DNA of 64,000 nucleotides, taken from Mactra quadrangularis. Its lineage: Eukaryota; Mollusca; Bivalvia; Venerida; Mactridae. The first letter of the stretch is position 1, and each line of letters starts with the position of its first letter. The translations under genes and the position numbers were made by a program. The notes beneath the pieces are model-generated. The model had not been told where the DNA came from. It saw nothing but the letters and a program-made list of their open reading frames with translations, and did not search any database. Location of the stretch: the NCBI GenBank assembly GCA_025267735.1, contig CM046303.1, forward strand, positions 46,079,380-46,143,379. Reading direction: 5' to 3'. Below, piece after piece: positions 12,926 through 24,788 of this stretch.

Positions 12926-13281
12926 AGGCCATGCCATATCGGAATTTTGTTAAGCGTCCGCGTAAGTTTTTTAGAGTCTTCAATCCAAAAAATCAACAAA
13001 TTTGTTGGTGATTTTTTTCTTAAATAATTCCGATTTTCCGGGATCCGTTAACGACAATTTCGTTAAAACACTAGTCATTTTATAATAAACCATATGATTT
13101 AATTCAGACTATTGTTTCATACTATGATGATGTTTTCTATTTATACAAATATATATATAATGTATTGTTTTAGTCGTAAATATTTGTGTTTTCGCTTTCG
13201 GTTTGTGTGTTTTTGTGAATAGGTACCTAGGTTTGTCAAACTTGAGTTGACGCTTAACAAAATCCAAATTTGGCATGGCCT
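12926..13281 (-). mobile_element. TIR element family AGGCCATGCC, copy 2
   Basis: This copy lies in the opposite orientation to copy 1. The left end is AGGCCATGCCATATCGGAAT and the right end is CCAAATTTGGCATGGCCT. The subterminal block GTGAATAGGTACCTAGG and the AACAAATTTGTTGGTGA palindrome are shared with the 53.2-kb copy. No ORF of note is present. Confidence 0.75.
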
Positions 13282-13619
13282 AATGTGAATTTACTGTTTT
13301 GAAAGTTGAAGTCGTGTCGTTTTGACTAGTCATATAAAACAGACGAGTGTTATTGTACGGTGCCAATCTACCCTATGGGACATGATCTTTAATTAATGTT
13401 GTCACCTAAAACAGAAGATATAGTACGTTTAACTTACGTTTTTATTGGCTACGTGTACGTTATTTTAGTTGAAATTTTACTACGCTAACTTTAGTTTTTT
13501 TAAATCTATGCCCATCGTTAATTTATGTCGACCCATGATTCCGTTCATTTTGGGTAGTGTGTACCAAGTAGTTACGTACAATTATATTGATAGAAATACG
13601 AAAATTTATATTATATATA

Positions 13620-13905
13620 TTATTTATTTATTGGAGTTAACGCCGTATCAACACAATTTAGGTCATTTCACGGCGTCCAGCGCACCTAACCTAGCTTTCC
13701 TGGTCCATTGTCTATAACCAGTACTCACCTACCCTCCCACAAGGCCGGAAACTTCTCCATATTATCTAACCAATGGAGGAAAATCGACATTATTGTCAAA
13801 TTTTCATGGAAGAGTATAACCTCCCCGGGTGGGATTCGAACCCGCACCCCCTCGGGCACGAGTATCCAAATCCCGGCGCGCTACCAACTGCGCTATCGAC
13901 CCGGG
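13620..13905 (-). mobile_element. tRNA-derived SINE, main family, copy 1
   Basis: Read on the minus strand the head starts CCCGGGTCGATAGCGCAG, with the A box in TAGCGCAGTTGG and a B box GGTTCGAATCC. The ends of the tRNA-like part pair (CCCGGGT with ACCCGGG). A body follows with CCTTGTGGGAGGGTAGGTG, then a tail containing GTTGATACGGCGTTAAC and an (AATA)n end. Short ORFs here are by-products of the repeat. Confidence 0.85.
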
Positions 13906-14614
13906 TTGTAAAATAAATATGAAATACTTCATTTATATCATGAGCGGGGATAAGCTTTGTACTGTTACACATTTTAATCAAGATTAATGTCTTGTCTTAA
14001 AATGACTGTTTTTAAGTGTAATGCTGCAATGCTTGTGAAACAATTTAGTAAGATCACTATCTAGTCTTTACGAGGCTTTTCGACTTGGATTGTATATATT
14101 TCATAGTCGAATTAATTCCATATTGTATAAGTCGTACGCCCAATGTGAACTTTTAAAACAAAAAAGCTGACTTGTTTGTTTTCTTTATAATGTTAGATGA
14201 TGTTAATTTCACTTTATGGTCTTTCAAATATCCAAGGTCATGTCACTTTATGTACTCATGGGTTGTTTATAACATTAAGTAGCTAATTATAGCAATCATG
14301 TTGATTTAACGTTGTTTTTTTCCACTTACGTTGACGTTAGAAAATACGTAAGTTAGCATTGTTCATTGCTAATTTGTCAAGTCAAAGCCGTTACGTTTGA
14401 TTCATTATCTAAGCTGCATGGTGACGTACTGTAACTATAATGTGATATAACATTTTGTTTATGATAGATGCTAATTAATTATGTTAATTGTATATTAATG
14501 AATTAATCAATTATATACGTTCAGTGATTAATATAGATGAATTTTTGTGTATTAATTATGGAGTATAAATAAATTTATAACGCAGGTTCGAAATAAGACA
14601 TTAATTATACTGGA
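13906..14614. other. Intronic stretch with no recognised feature
   Basis: This is AT-rich sequence with no repeat or coding signal noted. Confidence 0.35.
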
Positions 14615-14691
14615 CGCGGGCTAAGCGCAAAACGGTCGTAACTCAAGTTAAAAAAAGAGTTGAGTTACGATCGTTTTGCGCTAAACCTGCG
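14615..14691. repeat. 77-bp hairpin (32-bp arms, 13-nt loop)
   Basis: The arms at 14615-14646 and 14660-14691 are inverted copies with 28 of 32 bases matching, built on AGCGCAAAACGGTCGTAACT. A one-sided relative (GTTTTGCGCTAGACCCGCG) occurs near 24565-24583, so these are probably termini of a foldback element family. Confidence 0.75.
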
Positions 14692-15414
14692 AGAAGTCCC
14701 CTGATGTAACACGTGAACAATGGTGAGCAGTTTAGGTGGCATTTCATCTTTCGTTTAAGCTTAAGTACAATAACGCAGGTCATTAAGTTATAAGAGAGTG
14801 CGAAATTCTATAGGTACGCGTCGAATTAGTGCGAATGTACTTCTACCTTGCAAGTAAAAGAAAATTACAGAGTTTATAATTGAAATATGATGAAAATATA
14901 TAGTTACAGTTAAAATATAGAGTTTTCAGTATGGAGGTCCGCTGCATATTGTGTATCACTGAGCTTGGACTACGGTCAAACTTGATATATTATATAAAAA
15001 CAGTTTATGTATATACAGTATACTTGACAAAAACACGAAAATGTACTTAAAAATACTTGTATGTTGCTATTTGTAATATATATTAATCTATATTGACATC
15101 TATTATGTAACAGATGCACAGATATAGATGTATATGATTTAATAACACCATTATCTATCTTGTAACAATGTGTCAAGGACTAGCTGGATTCCTATATCTC
15201 TTTATTTATGAACAGTACAGTTTATTTTAGATAAAGTACATAATACTCGTACAAAATCTAGTTATGTTACATGCTTGTAATAGCTATTAACATTTCAAAA
15301 TCACTACAGATTAAAATATATTCATAAGAATTATATAGTCTACGAAAACAGGTTATGAGCGAGGTTGTCTGAACAGATCATTTTAGCAGCAATCACTATT
15401 TCTTGTTTGCAGAC

Positions 15415-15475
15415 TGTTGGCTGCTCAAACTACCAAGTGGTTGTCTCGGTCAACCAAACATCAACTAATTTCGTA
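15415..15475 (-). repeat. Short dispersed repeat, inverted relative at 45.73 kb
   Basis: GGTCAACCAAACATCAACT followed by AATTTCGTA matches, in reverse complement, the block near 45738-45785 (AATTAGTTGGTGTTTGGTTG). Ends and nature are unknown. Confidence 0.45.
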
Positions 15476-15769
15476 AACTGATTATACATTTACATAGTTT
15501 ATGAACTATTTGTATTTAGTATTGTACAATGTACTTCACGAAATAATTCAGCAATCAACAGTCACCTACGAATATTATGAATTATACATTCGTAATGTAT
15601 ATGACAATAAATTCACTTACAACTTTAATGGCGGCCGTTGACCGTTCACTCTTCTACGCTTTGTTCTTACATTATACCGTTATAACTTATACGAATACGT
15701 ATGTGCATTGACGTCAAATGAACTAACGATCTGATACATGAAGAGTGATAATTAATGTACTAATAACTG

Positions 15770-16086
15770 TAGCCTGTTCAATTACCATAAACGTTCCAAA
15801 CGTTCCGTAACGATACATTCGGAACTCATCGGCCAATCGCTGCGAATAATCTAATCTAATAAACAAATATACGATCGTTAAGGCAATGAGTGATGTTTCA
15901 AAATTTACGGACTAAATTTACGAAACATCACCCTTTGCCTAAACGATCGTATATTTGTTTACTTCAACACCGGTAGTTTCAAAATAGCGCCAAATATGTC
16001 CGAAATTATTCGCAGCGAATGGCCGAGGAGTTCCGAATGTATCGTTACGGAACGTTTTGGAACGGTTTGGGTAATAGAACAGGCTA
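15770..16086 (+). mobile_element. Compound foldback MITE, copy B
   Basis: This is a 317-bp element with CTG directly before 15770 and directly after 16086. The termini are TAGCCTGTTCAATTACC and GGGTAATAGAACAGGCTA. The inner blocks CATTCGGAACTCATCGGCC and GGCCGAGGAGTTCCGAATG are inverted, and the centre holds the GGCAATGAGTGATGTTTC hairpin. An asymmetric block (ACACCGGTAGTTTCAAAATA) gives the orientation. Two opposed short ORFs here are shadows of the palindrome. Confidence 0.9.
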
Positions 16087-16384
16087 CTGGACTCACAGTT
16101 TTTCGTGTTTTTATCAAGGATCAGTGTTTTTGCATTAACCAAGATTATGATTTTCATAACACCCACTCAAGCATTAGAGGCTTGGTCTGTATTTTCTGCT
16201 AGTTCTATCAAATCATGAAAATCAGACGATTTATTTTTTATTTACTACCCTGATCAAGTAGAGCTACAATCGTACTTTTATGATGAAGTACAAAAACTCT
16301 TGGCATTGATATCTGTTTTAATTTTATTCTTGTGGTGATTGAATAAGTAGGCGAGAGAATACCCATAGAAAATAATTTATGACT

Positions 16385-16480
16385 AAACATCTCGAATGAA
16401 TAAAATCGCCCCCTAAAATCGAACCTACGATCCATGAATGCGTAGTCTTACACACTACATACTGAGCTAATCAGACGTAC
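16385..16480 (-). mobile_element. tRNA-derived SINE head (GATTAGCTCAGT type)
   Basis: The minus strand reads GTCTGATTAGCTCAGTATGT (A box) and later CGTAGGTTCGATTTTAG (B box), at tRNA-like spacing. The downstream body on the minus strand (towards 16240) is unlike the other SINEs here, so the tail end is not defined. Confidence 0.5.
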
Positions 16481-19205
16481 AGTAGAACGGAAATGTACTT
16501 AACAATGAAAAACAAAATCTTTTAGTAAAATAGTAGCATGAATATCAACCAAACTGAACTAAATGTTATATGAGTTAAAGGTTTATGGTCGCTAAGGTTA
16601 CGGCGTTACTGTGACAGCGTTAAGTATACAAAACTCAATTTATTCTGCATCGATAAGTTAGTTCACTTTTTGTGACAAAATGATAAAAGGGGGCTTTATA
16701 TGAAATAAAAAACGTTTTATCGTATTCACGCCTGTATCGATATGTCAACTTCCATTACATTGTTGATTTTTTGTCCCGGTCGGCCAATATTTTATAATTA
16801 ATTGACAAAACAGTAACACATGGTCGGTTTGTACTGTTTAAATAGGCTTTTACTTTACAACGATCGATATTTGTGACGGCGTTTTTGCGTGCTACTTGCA
16901 GGTGCTATTTGTCCTGCATATTAACGTAAAATTAATTATAAATTTAGATATTTGATAATTTCATCGCTTCTTATCGATTTCTTGTAGAATTCCGATACTA
17001 GCATCTGTCGTTTGATGTTCTGGCGGGAGAACGGCACGGTCTGGATTTTCTCTTTGAACAAAGACAATTGTTCCGAAAGTCAATTATTCTTAAATTTCGA
17101 TAGAACAGTTTTCATGTTTAATTTATGTTAATTAATTTTTTATATCTAGCTCAAATATGATTTACGACGTGACGTAATAATTAAATGCTCGCCACATGGT
17201 TGAAAATGCATGTCTTTTATTTTCATGAGAGTTCTGATCATTGTAATGTGCAAATTATGTGATAAATGAGAATTCCTAAACGCACATGCTCTAAGATTAA
17301 TATCACGCGCATTATATTCCTTTATTCACACGCTTACTGATTCATACCGTGCGACTATGTAAAAAACGCGGATGTTTTAACCCAATTGCCACTGGCAAGC
17401 ATTCTTAAACAATTAAATGGTGCAGCACATACAACGCTATTTACTTGTTGTGATTTCAAACATCTCGGCGCACCCATGAAATATTGTTTTTCCGAGATAA
17501 ATATACACAGATGGATAGTTTGAATAATTTCGACGAATATCTCGTCCATGATCTCGTTCATTACGAGAATTTACATTTTCAAGAACCTGATTATATTACT
17601 GCACAAATTATTAATAGATAAACGCTACTATTTAATTGATTTAGCATATGTTTTGCTCATAAAATTGACTAGTTTATTAAATCACTTGCGTTAAACAATC
17701 ACAACCGTTGATGTATCATTTTTATTCATCAAAATGAAAGCGTAACAAATAAAAAAATCTCTTTGTTACATTTTTACATTTAAAAACCTCTCTGGACCTT
17801 TTGAACTGGCCTTCAACTTCCTCTAAATACTGTAAACATGTTTACTTGTGAGAAATCGTGAACGTCCGAAGTATTCAATTTGTAATCTAATAGTTTTTCA
17901 TTAGATAAACGTCGATATTAGTATTAACAGTATGTTTCAGTGAGTGAAAAATACACAGTTCATGTTGGGCCATCTGTGGTCTTTATTGTTGTTGTTATTG
18001 TTGATTTTTGTCTCTCAAAAGTTGATCAGATCGGCGGGGCGTGGTCTCTATTAAAAGTAGTGAACTTATCTTCACATAAAGTCGTATTTAGTTGAACTGT
18101 TCACCCGTCATTGTTAGACAATATTGTTAACTATAATTGATAAGTTATCATCCATCACCGTGATGTCAGATTTCATCATTTTCAGAATATTTCACAGTCA
18201 ACATGGTTCAACTACCGTCACTCTCTGCTAGTGTGCTTACTTACCGCTGGATAAACCGCGGCTGTTTAATCTAAGGCTCTCTAAGGGATTCGTCTAAGGA
18301 CCGTATAATTTGGTTAGGTTTCTTTTACACTCGACCAGGCTGTAACATAACTTAAAGGCGTAGGTAGTCCGAGGCATGACTTATGTCAGATGTTTTTCTC
18401 CTTGTGTGTGCTCTAACATTGCATAACACAGGCTGATTAAATTAAGACTTGTATTGTCTAGTGACCGTTGCTAAGTAACGTTGTACCCGACATGGTCGTA
18501 TAGCCTGAAATGAAATTTAACTACTGTTTGAAGGACACATGAATGAGCTAGTGCATTTAGCCGAGTAACATGCTCATCAACTTCCTGATTATTTTTTTTA
18601 AAACCAGTCCAAAGTTAGTCTACGGGATGTGCGTGCATCAGTGTGGCTACGCTACTGCATTAAACATTCTAAAAGCCTATGAATATCAGGAAGTTTAAAT
18701 GTTTGTTTAATGTTTACAGTCTAATTACAATGTTTAAATGAACTTTAGTAAGATTGTATCGGTATAGATAAATGACTACTGTCTCAGACAAAATATCTGT
18801 ATCTGTAGAGATATTAAAATTGTCAAGAATTGCTTCTGCATACAAAACAGCGATGCTATCATTCCAAGAAACATGCTTAAGGCTAAAATTATCATAATGA
18901 AGAAATGTCACAGGTTAACACCCTATATTTAATATCCATATATGAAACATTTTTTAACTGAAATTTTCCATTTATGAGACACTTGTTCCAAGAAAATCCA
19001 CTTCTATAGTATTTTTAATCTATGCACATCATCATTTCAAGCCATATGAACTCTGAGGAATTCCATACTTGTCTTTGAGTTCAATTAGAATAATCTACTG
19101 CAAAACCTTTATACGAAGAAACAGTTCTAATAAAATTCCACATTGAGTCTGTGTGGAAGGAGTGTGTTCTATGACTATTGCTTCTCCTGATACGTTTTTT
19201 AAACT
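16481..19205. other. Intronic stretch with no recognised feature
   Basis: No repeat with defined ends was seen. The short minus-strand ORFs at 17355-17561 and 18714-18911 show no family resemblance. Confidence 0.4.
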
Positions 19206-19216
19206 TCTCTTTTTCA

Positions 19217-19515
19217 TATTTATTTATTTATTTATTTATTGGAGTAAACGCCGTGTCAACACAATTTTAGGTCATTTTACAGCGTCCAGCGCACCTAACC
19301 TAGCTTTGTTTTGGACCATTGTCTATAACCAGTACTCACATACCCTTCCACAAGGCCGGAAACTTCTACATATTATCTAATCAATGGAGGAAAATCGACT
19401 TTATTGTCAAATTTCAATGGAAGAGTATAACCTCCCCGGTGGGATTCGAACCCGCACCCCCTCGGGCACGAGTATCCAAATCCCGGCGCGCTACCAACTG
19501 CGCTATCGACCCGGG
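19217..19515 (-). mobile_element. tRNA-derived SINE, main family, copy 2, with target duplication
   Basis: The element is flanked by TCTCTTTTTCA at 19206-19216 and 19516-19526. The minus strand starts ACCCGGGTCGATAGCGCAG, has B box GGTTCGAATCC and ends in (AATA)n. It is very similar to the copies at 13.6 and 26.1 kb. An 11-bp direct repeat and a short-repeat tail are hallmarks of LINE-driven retroposition. Confidence 0.9.
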
Positions 19516-20100
19516 TCTCTTTTTCAAGTGAGGTGACTCTTGTACAGATTAGATTAAATGGAGAAAGAGTTGGGGAGAGTTTGGCGTCGCTGTTATTGGG
19601 AATTGTCAGTGAATTTGAATTGGCTATTAAAGAACAGGTTCACTGTATGTTAACAAATATATGATTTTTACATACATCTAAAACCAAGGACGTTCTATGT
19701 CTAGTAAACCCTTCTTTTTTTGCTGTAATCTTCGTCAAACTAACATACAACTATCAAATGTCACATTGGTTTTCTCCATACGTGTAACAAGCACCGACTT
19801 ACCAGTCATATGTAACAAATATGTAACGTCTTGCTAACCAACCACGACAATAAAGTTATATTTATAATTAATGATGCTTTGTATTCTATAGATAGGTTTT
19901 TAATATGATTATTTTCTCGTGTTTTATTGTTATAAGATGACAAATTTCGATTTTCTGGTTTTACTTGTCATTACTTGCAGGCTAAGGTGGCTAACAACAA
20001 TGATGTCAACAAGTCTACGGAATGTCACGTTTTCAATTTGCTGTTGTTATATTTAAATGGTTGCTATTTTCATGCATGTAAACATACACGCAACAAAACA

Positions 20101-20285
20101 GTTGTTTACGACTGTTGACTTGTTACCAAGCTATATTGGTTCAAAGAAGTGCGCTTTTATGATTATAATTGTTTTTACGATTGTTGACTTGTTACCAAGC
20201 TATTTTGGTTTATAGACATGCGTTTTTATGAGTACAGTTGTTTTAGACGATCTATCTGGGTTCCAAAAATGTTGTTTTTAATTTT
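20101..20285. repeat. Small tandem duplication, about 69-bp unit, 2.6 copies
   Basis: ACTGTTGACTTGTTACCAAG at about 20110 returns about 69 bp later as ATTGTTGACTTGTTACCAAG. A more decayed third partial unit begins near 20242. Confidence 0.7.
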
Positions 20286-20586
20286 TGAAATTATCGTACG
20301 TGCATATTTTTATAGAATATTGAAGTATAGCTCGTGAATTTTAAAATGTTGTCAACAATTTGTAAATAGAAGACTAGGGCGATTGGTGTTTGTTATAGTA
20401 TTTGTTTACATGCCAGTTGGACGGCGTAGTTCGAGCCTTTAAAAGGTATTTCCCATCTTTATTATAAGTGAGGAATACGACGGTCCACGCCCAGTAAATA
20501 AGCTTTAAGTATATTTGTTTACGAGTTGTTAAAGTAAAAAGTAATTGCATTTTATATTCAAAGTTTCATGCTTACGCACGATCGCA

Positions 20587-20880
20587 GACTTTACAGCTAT
20601 TACGCCTGGTCATTGGGCTAGTGGCATTTATCTATCGATCTCCCTGGGGAGTCTTTTTACTCCGCTTATTAGTGCAGCCGAAAAATTGGCGCAACGGAAT
20701 TATACCACCCTCGCATGTATCCATTTTCCCCTGGGTGGAGTAAAGCAATCGCAGGTAAATTTTTTGCTCAAGGAAATTATCATTGCCCCTAGTGGGATTC
20801 GAACCCAGGACCTCTCGATCTCTAAGCGCGCGTCTACCACTGGACTACTGGTATTACTCACTTTGATTTTTGTCTCTTTA
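20587..20880 (-). mobile_element. tRNA-derived SINE (TAGTCCAGTGGTAGAC head) with 13-bp target duplication
   Basis: The minus strand reads CCAGTAGTCCAGTGGTAGAC (A box), then GTCCTGGGTTCGAATCCCAC (B box), then a body of about 190 bp. It is flanked by ACGCACGATCGCA at 20574-20586 and ACGCACGATTGCA at 20881-20893, differing at one base. The opposed 128- and 93-codon ORFs here lie in the SINE and are not genes. Confidence 0.85.
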
Positions 20881-21028
20881 ACGCACGATTGCATTATGTA
20901 CAGACTCTGGGGTGTGAATCTTCCTCTCTGAAACAATGAGTTGTGACACAAAACTGAACCAAACTTTGAAAAAAGCACCATTTAATTTGTATCAGGATTG
21001 TAACTTAGTTATATCTGTGGATTGTCTA

Positions 21029-21333
21029 TAGTGCGTACAAAAAAAAACGTGTTTTGGTAAACATTATCAATGTAACCATTCATTTCAGGGGTAGGCAGTA
21101 TTGATAATAAAATTTGTGTAATTCATTTTAACAAAATTAACATGGTTGATAAACCACCACCACTTGGTAAATCATGCTTGTTATGGTAGAACGCTTTCCA
21201 TTACACCAACAACTAAGACACAAGAAAAATATATCACAATTTTTTATTCTAAAATCATCCTGAGCATTCCTCCTCGTGGGTTAGTCCATTGTATTGTTAT
21301 TATAAACAGTGTTTTGTTTTTTTGTTCGAACTA
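21029..21333 (+). mobile_element. TA-flanked MITE (TAGTTCG family), copy 1
   Basis: The left end TAGTGCGTACAAAAAAAAAC and right end GTTTTTTTGTTCGAACTA are inverted, with TA on both outer sides. It is collinear over its whole 305 bp with the copy at 51557-51863 next to the stop codon. The TA target and absence of a transposase fit a Tc1/mariner-type nonautonomous element. Confidence 0.85.
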
Positions 21334-22230
21334 TATATTTAGTGACCAATATCTAGTACACAATCATCTAGTACAATAACATGTGATTACTCGTAAGTCT
21401 TATTTTTCTATATATGATATGTTACAAATAGATTATCCATTAATAAGTCAGTCTGATATTTCATAATTCCATTTAGATTGGTTCAGTAATAAACGGTTTC
21501 TAATACACGTGGTGATAAGGTTATATTAATAGAGCAGACGTGACAAATTAATTGTTTCCATTTTAGTCCTTAAATCTAATTGTTCGTGCGAAACTAAAGA
21601 ACAATTTAATCAATAGAACAATGTAAACCCGTAGTTTGGATGGGCTAGGGGCTTTGGGCCCAAATTTTCAACGGTCTTACGACTAGAGTTAGTCATAAAT
21701 CTGTCAATATTGCATTGCTGAACTATCGTAACTTTTTTGATAATGTGCTGCCATGATCGCTCAGATAATTTTGAAAGTACGTGTAATGCGATTTAGACTA
21801 AACCAGTTTTTTTTATATTTGCTTCTTTTCGCACCAGGCAAATCTGCTCCAAAATAAGTCTTTCCATCTGAAACCTCTTTCTAACGTCCTGACTTGTACT
21901 AATGCCTGTTATTTCAACATCCTGCGGCAGTATAGTTTACAATCGTTGTCGTTATTACATAATTAACATTAATAAATTAACAATTATAAATATTACAATT
22001 TCAAATGACGTAAAAGGATCGCATACTTTTACGTTTGACTTACATGTTTGAGGTGTTATGTCTAAATTTGTAATGAGTTATTTTAGTGTTGACCTGCGTC
22101 ATATCTGTCTAAGGCTTGACAACATCGCAATTAAGTTTTAATTAGTGTATGACGTCACATCAGTATACAGTTTAATTATCATACATACCATTTGTCACAA
22201 GTAAATAATACGACATTACCGTATTTCATC

Positions 22231-22288
22231 ATTCGGAACTCCTCGACCATTCATTTGGAATAACATTAAAGGCAGAGGTGTTTCGAAT
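22231..22288. mobile_element. Short remnant of the CATTCGG foldback family
   Basis: CATTCGGAACTCCTCGACC on the left and AGAGGTGTTTCGAATG on the right are inverted and decayed versions of the core ends seen at 44954 and 45312. The middle is almost gone. Confidence 0.5.
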
Positions 22289-22342
22289 GCGTCCACCATA
22301 ATGGTTTTAATGTCGACTGATTTGTACACTTTTTTAAGTCAG

Positions 22343-22659
22343 CCCTGCGTTCAGTTACCGCGAACGTTTCGTAACGTTCCGTAATGATACATTCGGAACT
22401 CCTCGGCCATTCGCTGCGATTAATCTCGGACATATTTAGACGCTATTTTGAAACTACCGGTGTCGAAGTAAACAAATATATGATCGTTTAGCCATTGAGA
22501 GATGTTTCGTTTATAGTCAGTAAATTTTGAAACATCACTCATCGCCTTAACGATCGCATATTTGTGTATTATATTAGATTATTCGCAGCGAATGGCCGAG
22601 GAGTTCCGAATGTATCGTTATGTAACGTTCTGTAACGTTTAGTGTAATTGAACACGCTA
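22343..22659 (-). mobile_element. Compound foldback MITE, copy D (asymmetric termini, reverse orientation)
   Basis: CAG flanks both sides (22340-22342 and 22660-22662). The left end CCCTGCGTTCAGTTACC and right end GTAATTGAACACGCTA mirror copy A exactly, in reverse orientation. The inner CATTCGGAACTCCTCGGCC blocks and the central hairpin are present. Confidence 0.9.
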
Positions 22660-22918
22660 CAGATACCGTATTTATCTTAATCGACGTTTAAATGTTTTAT
22701 TAGTACAATTAAACAATTGAACATGTATCTGCGTGGGCATTGTTAATTTAAGAAGTATTATATCGATTTATCATTTTTCCAAGTTTTTTAACAATAATTT
22801 ATAATGTTCTAATAAAGTGGCGGCGTATTAAACATACTTCACGAAAACCGTGATTTTTGTTAACATAGCATCCATTACTTGTCACGATTCGCCTTGGTTA
22901 ATATCATAAATGTATATA

Positions 22919-23095
22919 CAGTATAACCTCCGTAGAGTGGCCCTCTTCTAAGCGATTCCTCGGAACAACAGCTTTTGATGTTTCCGTTAGGAAGAATTTT
23001 AATTAAATTTAACCTCTACAGAGCATTTACCTGACACTGAATAGCAACACTCTCTCGTCCCTCCTACTGGGTGCTACTCAAGCGAGGTTGTACTG
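22919..23095 (+). mobile_element. pogo-like MITE, copy 1 (177 bp)
   Basis: The left end is CAGTATAACCTCCGTAGAG and the right end is AGCGAGGTTGTACTG, inverted, with TA immediately outside both. CAGTANAACCTC termini with a TA target are characteristic of pogo/Tigger-type elements (family knowledge). The same family lies at 29702-29879. Confidence 0.8.
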
Positions 23096-23099
23096 TACT

Positions 23100-24560
23100 C
23101 GTACATACATATGCGTGAGTAATTTAAGAATAATTCTCAGCTGATCGGGAGTCACATGATAATTTATTTGCACTCAGTTTATTTCAATTTGTAATATACA
23201 GCATTTTGAAATACAATGTACATGAAGTCTTAAAATAAATACATGTCAACATTAAGCCGCATGATATATAACCTATAGCATTTTGTAACCATAATAATAA
23301 TTGCACATAAATGACAAATTATATATTACCATCATTTAAAAGTCGTGCTCTTCGTTCTACGTCAATGCTTGTCAAATTTACTTACGAGGAGCCGAAATTA
23401 CGACTAAACGTAAATGTCGAAATATTCTCTCTTTACTCATAAATGACTCTGTACTATTTAGTGTAGGTGTTTAGTTTCTGTCGTATATTTCAATAACATG
23501 CAATTTTTTTTGGGGAGGGGGGGGTGTTAGGGTACGCCATAGCAACGCTTTGTAAAGGTCATACTGCGGCGATCAATCAACCTACTCACATTTCCTGGAA
23601 AAGCTAAATCTCTAATTACATTTATATATAAATAAAAACACTTTTCCACGAAAACAGTAATATTAATTAAATATTAATAAGGTGTTTACGGAGTTATGTT
23701 CGGTGTTGTTTTGCTATAGCTCGTAAAAGGTTAATATGAGACATTGTTAACATAGAATACGTTGGATGCTTGTTACTTGATTTCTTCGAAGTCTATTGTC
23801 TGAATGACGTCAACGTTGCTAACTTGCTACTATGTGACGTTACGTTTTTGCGAAATTTGAACATTTTGATTTATTTTGTTAGTTCACGGCAAAGCATAAT
23901 CTAACCGTCTAATGTCATGTAATTTGACCTGCGGTGCCTCAGCGTTTCCATAGTTATTAGAATAGTTTGCTACGAACTGGATAAAGATTTGTGTGTTATA
24001 TTTTTCCCATTCAACGAAGAAAGTTTGCTCTTACTTTTGGTGTATAATTTATATATGTGCCGTAAATATTGTTGTCTCTAGGTTACCAGTCCGGTTATTT
24101 CTGGATCATCCTCGTATCGTTTGAATATGTCATAAAGTATCATAAACGACCTTTATTAAGTAATGTATCCGTACGAGGCTATCCATTCAATTTAACTAAT
24201 GAGTTAATTAAACTTTATACACCGCCTTTGGGTCATGTTTCCCGCTGTTTACATTTCGACTATACGTTCCTCATTTATATCATGTTCGCTCATGAATGGA
24301 AAAATACGATCAATTGTTTAAGTTATGTTTTAAAGTACATGACCCGAGAACGAACTTTAGAACTATATAGTAGAAACATTATAGTAGAAATGCACATATG
24401 TTTACCATGTGGATTTGATAGCTGACCTTGATCGTATTGATCAAATCTTAACATCCATGACTCATAGAATACAATGTTTACAAACACTGTCTCAACATTG
24501 TACAGCTCGTATTCTAGGTCATGCGTGTTTTTGTACTTTAAATAATTGACTTGCCCACTG
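23100..24560. other. Intronic stretch with no recognised feature
   Basis: A 118-codon ORF at 24069-24425 was inspected; it shows no recognisable domain and no flanking splice logic. Confidence 0.35.
24510..24560. repeat. Dispersed repeat block shared with 59.54 kb
   Basis: CTAGGTCATGCGTGTTTTTG and the following TACTTTAAATAATTGA and TTGCCCACT match 59543-59590 almost base for base. A further shared block (TATGTTTATATACGCAA type) lies near 25135 and 59790, so a longer interrupted repeat may be involved. Confidence 0.55.
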
Positions 24561-24647
24561 GACAGTTTTGCGCTAGACCCGCGATATGTATATTGAAAAT
24601 TTCAAATGATAACAGTATTCACGACAAACTTTCATAAGTATACTGGA

Positions 24648-24688
24648 CATTCGGTCCAGCAAAATGGATTTTTTCACTGGACCGAATG
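24648..24688. repeat. Perfect 12-bp hairpin
   Basis: CATTCGGTCCAG at 24648-24659 and CTGGACCGAATG at 24677-24688 are exact inverted copies with a 17-nt spacer. A related CGGTCCACGGTCC sits near 25000, which suggests element ends. Confidence 0.6.
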
Positions 24689-24788
24689 AAAAATTATTGG
24701 ACCAAAATAACTTAAAGTGATATGTTCAAACATTGATATGTTCTAACATGCAGTCTCATAGATATAATGATTTATCATAATATATCCT

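Noticed and set aside
20545..20981. Opposed 128- and 93-codon ORFs
   Set aside because: Both lie largely within a tRNA-derived SINE with a clear target duplication.
24069..24425. 118-codon plus-strand ORF
   Set aside because: No motif, no splice context agreeing with the Polycomb-like gene, and unremarkable length for the amount of sequence.
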